From Paralithodes platypus (Eukaryota; Arthropoda; Malacostraca; Decapoda; Lithodidae): 64,000 bases of DNA. Positions 59,482 to 64,000 of the stretch are shown here, one piece after another. Under the pieces are notes generated by a model, which saw nothing but the letters and a program-made list of their open reading frames with translations, had not been told where the DNA came from and did no database searches. Location: the NCBI GenBank assembly GCA_032716605.1, contig CM064480.1, positions 43,159,346-43,223,345 on the forward strand, in the 5' to 3' direction. The number at the start of each line of letters is the position of its first letter. Within the stretch, counting starts at the first letter, position 1. The position numbers were made by a program, and so were the translations under genes.

Positions 59482-59562
59482 AATCAGCGAGGTTAAGCAA
59501 CGTGGGGTCTGGTTAGTAGTTGGATGGGTGACTGCCTGGTACCAGCACAGCAGTTGTTGGGT
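59482..59562 (+). repeat. 5S rRNA-derived segment with internal Pol III promoter
   Basis: The sequence aligns with 5S rRNA from about position 41 to the 3' end. GGTTAAGCAACGTGGGGTCT corresponds to the A-box/IE region, GGTTAGTAGTTGGATGGGTG then ACTGCCTGG to the C box, and the end is CAGTTGTTGG. The first 40 bases of 5S are replaced by unrelated sequence, so this is not a functional 5S gene. It could still bind TFIIIA/TFIIIC. A second partial duplicate (ccagcacagcagtagctgga then tgggtgattgc) follows at about 59580-59612. Confidence 0.85.
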
Positions 59563-59953
59563 AGGTTTGGTGGCCCTCCACCAGCACAGCAGTAGCTGGA
59601 TGGGTGATTGCACCCGGGACCAACATTGATCAGATGGTTGCCACACATACATGGGGTAGGTGAAATTTCCCTGGCTTGCCACCAGGATCCAAGTAGCCCA
59701 GGAGTGTTAAGCAAACTCCATTCCCTGTGTAGTTCCATCTCACTCAGACGAAAATGAGGACCTGGAATCGTTGTGGCTCAAATGAATTCAGGGACCTGAT
59801 TGGTGGCTTCCTGCAGCCAATCAACACACAAGACTTTAGAACTTGGTTAGCCACCAGGATTGCTCAGTGGTCATTGGGCTGGCCTTCTCTCGTGTTCGCC
59901 TCGTCCCACCCATACGTAAAACTGGGTACCTAGAGTGTAAAACCGGCCTTGGC

Positions 59954-61075
59954 ATGGTCGTATCCTGGGGTAAATTTGATTACTTGTCTCATAATTTCTA
60001 TATTCCTCCGTTCCAGTGCGAATCAGTGGAATTCACCATCTATTCCGGGAGACAGGGACCTGAAGCCATTAACATCAAAGGCCCTGAAGGAGCCCCAGTC
60101 AAGGGCTCCTCATTCTCCCCCCGGAATAATCCACCAAAGGCAACAACAACAACTACAGCAGAAGGGGAAGCAGTACAAAGGGCCAAGATCTTTGCATGCA
60201 TCCAATCAGCTATAGCCATTGCTGGTTCAGACGAACTTCGAATCTGCCAGCTGATCCCCTATCTGCTGCAACACAACAACCTGCCTACAATCAACATTCC
60301 TCAGGAGGCCTTTTCTGCAACCCCATCAACCACCAAGAGGAAGACACCAAAGAGGAAGAAGCCCTCCAAGATCCAAGAAGATTCAGCTCCACGACAGAAG
60401 CCGAGGAGTGCTCCAAAACAACAGCTGCTTCTGCCAAGACCTCCCAGTCTAAGCAGGAGCAAAGTGGGGCACTCCTCCACAACATCTACAGCTTCAACTT
60501 CAACAACAATCAAGGAGAAGGCACAACCATCAACACCAGTAGCAGCCTCGACCCCAGCACCTGCCACCATTGATCATCCGGTGGCATTCTCCTCCTCCGC
60601 GTCGTCTGAATACTCCACCATAGGAGAAATAGTCGACGTGGAAATGATCGAGGAAGAAGGAGACGAGGATGCAGCAGCAGGAAGACGTCTCCCTGAATCA
60701 CAACCTTTATCACCAGAGCAAGTAGAAGGTCTTAGGACTTTCCAAAGACAGCTGGACAAGATCAGGAGGAGCTCCGAGAAAAAGCCAAAAAGATCCAGAA
60801 AGACCTTCAACCTGGAAGAATTCGTAAAACACCAACATAAACACCGTCGGCTTCTTCACCACCACCATCATTACCACCATCTCCCACCTTCATCTGGCAG
60901 CCCCAGCCCCCTTCTTGGCAAGCCATACTTATTCAACCCAATACTCAACTCACGCACGTTGGGCCATGCCCCGACACCCTATTTCTCTCACTATTACCAC
61001 TGTCTCTCCTACTTAACCAATAAAAACTTCCCTTCTTTCACCTTCACCCACCTTTTCTATATTCATATTGATTGA
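59954..61075 (+). CDS. Mobile-element-type ORF with a cold-shock-domain-like segment
   Basis: A 373-codon open frame from the first ATG; the frame stays open back to 59843 without an ATG. Residues 22-52 (CESVEFTIYSGRQGPEAIN then IKGPEGAPVKGS) resemble the C-terminal strands of a Y-box cold-shock domain (G-E-x-V-E-F...G-x-x-G-x-E-A-x-N-V-x-G-P-x-G-x-P-V). The RNP1 (GYGFI) and RNP2 (VFVH) motifs are absent. A basic cluster (KRKTPKRKKPSK) sits at about 128-139, followed by Ser/Thr/Pro/Gln-rich sequence. An acidic stretch (EEEGDEDAAAG) comes near 235-245, then a second basic cluster and a His-rich run. A pyrimidine tract with AG at 60012-60017, just before codon 22, is an alternative acceptor. 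It lies downstream of a 5S-derived promoter and ends in ATTGATTGAT-type repeats (61067-61088), so I read it as a retroposon ORF. Function unknown. Confidence 0.55.
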   Translation: MVVSWGKFDYLSHNFYIPPFQCESVEFTIYSGRQGPEAINIKGPEGAPVKGSSFSPRNNPPKATTTTTAEGEAVQRAKIFACIQSAIAIAGSDELRICQLIPYLLQHNNLPTINIPQEAFSATPSTTKRKTPKRKKPSKIQEDSAPRQKPRSAPKQQLLLPRPPSLSRSKVGHSSTTSTASTSTTIKEKAQPSTPVAASTPAPATIDHPVAFSSSASSEYSTIGEIVDVEMIEEEGDEDAAAGRRLPESQPLSPEQVEGLRTFQRQLDKIRRSSEKKPKRSRKTFNLEEFVKHQHKHRRLLHHHHHYHHLPPSSGSPSPLLGKPYLFNPILNSRTLGHAPTPYFSHYYHCLSYLTNKNFPSFTFTHLFYIHID

Positions 61076-61089
61076 TATTGATTGATTGA
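61066..61089 (+). repeat. (TTGA)n-type tail
   Basis: attgattgatattgattgat closes the composite just at the ORF's stop codon. Short tetranucleotide tails of this kind are typical of non-LTR retroposons. Confidence 0.7.
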
Positions 61090-61665
61090 CAGTGGAAACA
61101 GACAGAGCGAGAGGACAGCCTGAGTATCACTTGCTCTCCATAGGCAATTCCCACCAACTTATCTTGCCCAACCATCATGAGCGGATATAACAAGAGAGAG
61201 AGCAGGGCCAGCAGCAGATATTGGAGGCAGCCTACCAAGAGAGTAAAGGCCAGTTAAATTGCTCAGCTGCAGTACAGAACTACAGATCCACCTGAAATAT
61301 CCACTTGCGTGTTGCCATATTGCACGCTTACACACGGGTTCTCGAGCAGTCCATAATAGGAACCAGGTGGTAGACAGCACTGAGAATTTCCACCGAACAT
61401 AATGGCCGGCTTTGAGGTGGTGATGGCGAAGACTGAAGTTTAGAAGAAGAACTAGCATTTTATTCATGGACCTTATGGCCCCGAACAGACTTAAAGAAAG
61501 AGAAATGTCACGTTTTCCTGTGAACGAGCTCGTGATTTTGTCTCAAGAAACTATTGTTTGTATTGATCTTACGATGGTTAAATAATCCCATGTTGTAAAT
61601 GCCGGCTTATTATACAGTATCACTAACAGTTATTTTATCGATATACATTATTATCTATACCCGCT
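61090..61665. other. Intron upstream of exon C, no gene supported
   Basis: A 102-codon minus-strand frame at 61159-61467 has no recognisable domain and no splice support. Confidence 0.45.
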
Positions 61666-61796
61666 ACTTGGAGAAGTGGTAAGTAAAGTTAATATGTCAA
61701 AAGAAATGTACTCTCTCTCTCTCTCTCATTCACATTCGCACACACATTTACTCAGTTTTGTCTCTCTCTCCCCTCCCCTCCTTCCTCCTCCCCCAG

Positions 61797-61935
61797 TCGA
61801 GCCCACGGTCCAAGTACCTAACCAGCTGGTGGGGACGCCTCTGGGTTCCGACCTGGCGCTGACCTGTCGCGTGGAGGCCTTTCCTAAACCCATCACATTC
61901 TGGCGCAAGAACAACGACATCATGATACTCGATGG
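61797..61935 (+). CDS. Exon C of the DIP/lachesin-like Ig gene: first half of Ig domain 3
   Basis: The acceptor is ctcccctccttcctcctcccccag and the donor GATGG|GTAAGT. The T left by exon B plus TC makes Phe, then EPTVQVPNQLVGTPLGSDLA and LTCRVEAFPKPITFWRKN. The NQL(V/I)G..(L)G block and the B-strand Cys (LTC) with C-strand Trp (TFW) are typical for Ig3 of DIP/lachesin proteins. It ends in phase 2 after ILDGG-type codons, so the next exon, outside the window, should start with one base. Missing here are the rest of Ig3, any linker and the C-terminal GPI signal. Its last 31 bases and the first 28 of the intron are tandemly amplified just downstream. Confidence 0.92.
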
Positions 61936-62575
61936 GTAAGTGTTAGTTACAGCCTATTATAAAGCAAGAACAACAACAACATCATGATACTCGATGGGTA
62001 AGTGTTAGTTACAACCTATTATAAAGCAAGAACAACAACAACATTATGATACTCGATGGGTAAGTGTTAGTTACAGTCTATTATAAAGCAAGAACAACAA
62101 CAACATCATGATACTCGATGGGTAAGTGTTAGTTACAGCCTATTATAAAGCAAGAACAACAACAACATCATGATACTCGATGGGTAAGTGTTAGTTACAA
62201 CCTATTATAAAGCAAGAACAACAACAACATTATGATACTCGATGGGCAAGTGTTAGTTACAGTCTATTATAAAGCAAGAACAACAACAACATTATGATAC
62301 TCGATGGGTAAGTGTTAGTTAGAGCCTATTATAAAGCAAGAACAACAACAACATTATGATACTCGATGGGTAAGTGTTAGTTACAGCCTATTATAAAGCA
62401 AGAACAAAAGACATCATGATACCCGATGGGTAAGTGTTAGTTACAGCCTATTATAAAGCAAGAACAACGACATCATGATACTCGATGGGTAAGTGTTAGT
62501 TACAGCCTATTATAAAGCAAGAACAACAACATTATGATAGTAGATGGGTAAGTGTTAGTTACAACCTATTGTAAA
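61905..62575 (+). repeat. Tandem array of the exon C / intron junction (59-62 bp unit, 11 copies)
   Basis: Each unit is the exon end (gcaagaacaacgacatcatg then atactcgatgg) plus the intron start (gtaagtgttagttacagcct then attataaa). The donor G falls at 61936, 61998, 62060, 62122, 62184, 62246, 62308, 62370, 62430, 62489 and 62548. Ten of the eleven read GG|GTAAGT; the one at 62246 reads GG|GCAAGT. Units with four AAC triplets are 62 bp, and those keeping AAC GAC are about 59 bp. Unit 10 keeps the exon sequence exactly. Three more degenerate units lie at about 62803-62860, 62877-62935 and 63146-63210. Confidence 0.97.
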
Positions 62576-62579
62576 CTAC

Positions 62580-63290
62580 TGTGGGACATAGAAAGTATCA
62601 CACAAGAGACATTATCATAATTTTTCTATTATCAAAAAATTTCGGCAATATTTTTGGGATACTTGTGCATTGGTATCGGGAGCTAGACTGAAGGACATAT
62701 TTGTTTTAGTTGGCATAATTGTTTTAAAAGTTCACCTCACAAGCTGTCAGACTACTGTTGGTGATAAAAGTAAAAGAAAAAACACTCGTGTGACCCCGGC
62801 ATAACATTATGATTCCCTATGGGCGAGTAGTATTGATATCCTCTTATAAAGTACTGTAGGACAGCTCGGATGCATTAACAACATCATGATTTTCTGTGTA
62901 TAAGTATTATGTATAGCCTCTTATGCATTACTGTACTATAAAGGGAAAACGTTTGTTGCATTATTTGTAATACAAACATATTTCCGGCTACATGTTGGAA
63001 CAGTTTGCACTCTTATCGAAAGCTAGACTAAAGACAGATTATTTTAGCTGATATAATGATTTTAAAGTTCACCAAATAAGCTGCCAAATTTCTGTCGATG
63101 ATTAATCTTGAAGGACAAACGCTGGTGTGATACCAGCTTGACCTTAATGGAAGTATAACATCACGATGCTTAATGGGTGAGTAATATTTACAGCCTGTTG
63201 GATAACTGATGCAAGACTAAGGGAGGCCATGACCACAGACCGATTACACTCTCAATACCACGCGTATGCACAGATCAACGTCCCATTCAC
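62580..63290. other. Intron after exon C, with decayed junction units
   Basis: Apart from the degenerate units (donor-like ggg|cgagta, tgt|ataagt and ggg|tgagta), there is a diverged direct duplication. The pair tattatcaaaaaatttcggc ... and ttgtaatacaaacatatttc ..., each followed by 'ggtatcggga/cttatcgaaagctagact(g/a)aag', indicates a period of about 320 bp. Confidence 0.6.
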
Positions 63291-63295
63291 CTGAG

Positions 63296-63750
63296 TTAAG
63301 GGAGGTGACTTGCTTTTTTCTCATTCTTGGTTGTATCCATTCGGCCCCATTCATCCTACTGTTTTATGACGTTTATCCCCATCAAGGTGTCGATGTCTTC
63401 AGCATTGTATTGAGAAATTCGGCTTTGCCGGAGACAATGTTCTATCGAAAAATACATAATTATTTAAACAAATATGCTGGCTCGCTACCGCTCGTCATGA
63501 AAATATCGACACCAGGATGGAGATAAACGTCTTAAAACAGTAGTCTGAATGGAGCCGAATGGATACAACCCAAATCTATTTTTTATTAATTTCACCACAA
63601 CACCAAACACCTCCAATAAAATTAATGAAAGCATATAATTATGTGATCCACCAGGATTCGAACCGGGGTTATCAGACACAAATTGTTAGACACCTTAACC
63701 ATTGCACCACCAAGAAGACGGAGAGAAAAACACATGTCACCCCCCCTTAA
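63296..63750. mobile_element. Foldback MITE family 1, copy c, interrupted by a SINE
   Basis: The ends are TTAAGGGAGGTGACTTGC and CATGTCACCCCCCCTTAA. The arms keep gtatccattcggccccattc, taaacgtcttaaaacagta and gccgaatggatacaaccc. A SINE (63577-63721) is inserted near the right terminus. Confidence 0.75.
63577..63721 (-). mobile_element. tRNA-type SINE (family C)
   Basis: On the minus strand: GGTGGTGCAATGGTTAAGG (A-box region), then CCCCGGTTCGAATCCTGG (B box GGTTCGAATCC at about 63655-63665), then a short body and a tail ending gaaattaataaaaaa. The head is close to tRNA length, but it sits inside a MITE and carries a retroposon tail, so I do not call it a tRNA gene. Confidence 0.8.
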
Positions 63751-63863
63751 AATACATGTTTTAAATCAACCTCGGTATGTCGCCTCGTTGCTTAGAGGTA
63801 CCGATTAGGTTTTGTATCCAGCCTTCCATTATATACAGTATATTTGTTTACGATATCAAATTT

Positions 63864-63891
63864 GGTTAGGGTAGGTTAGGTTAGGTTAGTT
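63864..63891 (+). repeat. Short interstitial TTAGG-type repeat
   Basis: ggttagggtaggttaggtta then ggttag: about five TTAGG pentamers, the arthropod telomere unit. Confidence 0.7.
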
Positions 63892-64000
63892 ATGTTTTGT
63901 TAGTCTAATAAAAGTAATGATTTATACCCATGACACAACAAAATTAAGTCATTACGCATGTCCAAATCAGTGGAATCGGGCTGTCCACATGGCCACCCTA

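Noticed and set aside
59442..59562. Functional 5S rRNA gene
   Set aside because: Only about positions 41-119 match 5S. The first 40 bases are unrelated, and there is no T-run terminator directly after the 3' end.
61159..61467. A 102-codon minus-strand frame upstream of exon C
   Set aside because: No recognisable domain, no splice-bounded structure and no counterpart elsewhere.
63635..63721. tRNA gene on the minus strand
   Set aside because: It has A and B boxes but continues into a SINE body and A-rich tail and is nested in a MITE. No acceptor-stem pairing was seen.

Overview
The window is nuclear DNA of an arthropod, most probably a decapod crustacean. This is inferred from four things: an arthropod-type Ig-domain (DIP/lachesin/IgLON) gene with very long introns, extreme density of (CT)n, (TA)n and (CA)n microsatellites, TTAGG-type pentamers, and many LINE, SINE and MITE families. 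There is no prokaryotic operon structure.

The only host gene I can support lies on the + strand. Three exons, at 7650-7820, 12114-12242 and 61797-61935, encode Ig domain 2 (split over two exons) and the first half of Ig domain 3. Every junction is AG...GT and the codon phases agree, so the three exons splice into one reading frame. The second intron is about 49.6 kb and holds most of the window.

Layout. 1-7650: a probable non-autonomous Helitron, pyrimidine-rich degenerate repeats, foldback MITEs with a LINE 3' end nested in one of them, and a tRNA-type SINE. 7650-12242: exons A and B around a 42-bp and then a 22-bp CCTAA-rich satellite. 12.2-21.9 kb: a MITE starting about 16 bp after the exon B donor, SINEs, a tandem 270-300 bp repeat, repeated LINE tail fragments, and simple repeats. 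21.9-29.1 kb: Jockey-like and CR1-like LINE copies, several ending exactly at (CT)n tracts, plus a palindromic MITE inside a tRNA-Met-like SINE. 29.1-36.2 kb: two 16-bp minisatellites, the first carrying a LINE insertion. 36.2-39.7 kb: an almost complete but broken RTE-like LINE with a SINE inside it. 39.7-50.4 kb: mostly low-complexity DNA and minisatellites. 50.4-58.8 kb: more CR1-like LINE fragments, a full-length SINE, and a tRNA SINE. 59.0-61.1 kb: a composite unit with a TATA box, a 5S rRNA-derived internal promoter, a long ORF with a cold-shock-domain-like segment, and a (TTGA)n-type tail. 61.8-62.6 kb: exon C, whose 5' splice site has been tandemly amplified about eleven times.

The points most worth following up are the amplified 5' splice site, the repeated association of one CR1-like LINE family with (CT)n microsatellites, the 5S-promoter/cold-shock-like composite, and a foldback MITE family present about ten or more times in 64 kb. 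No complete gene lies in the window and every transposon protein I could read is truncated or broken.
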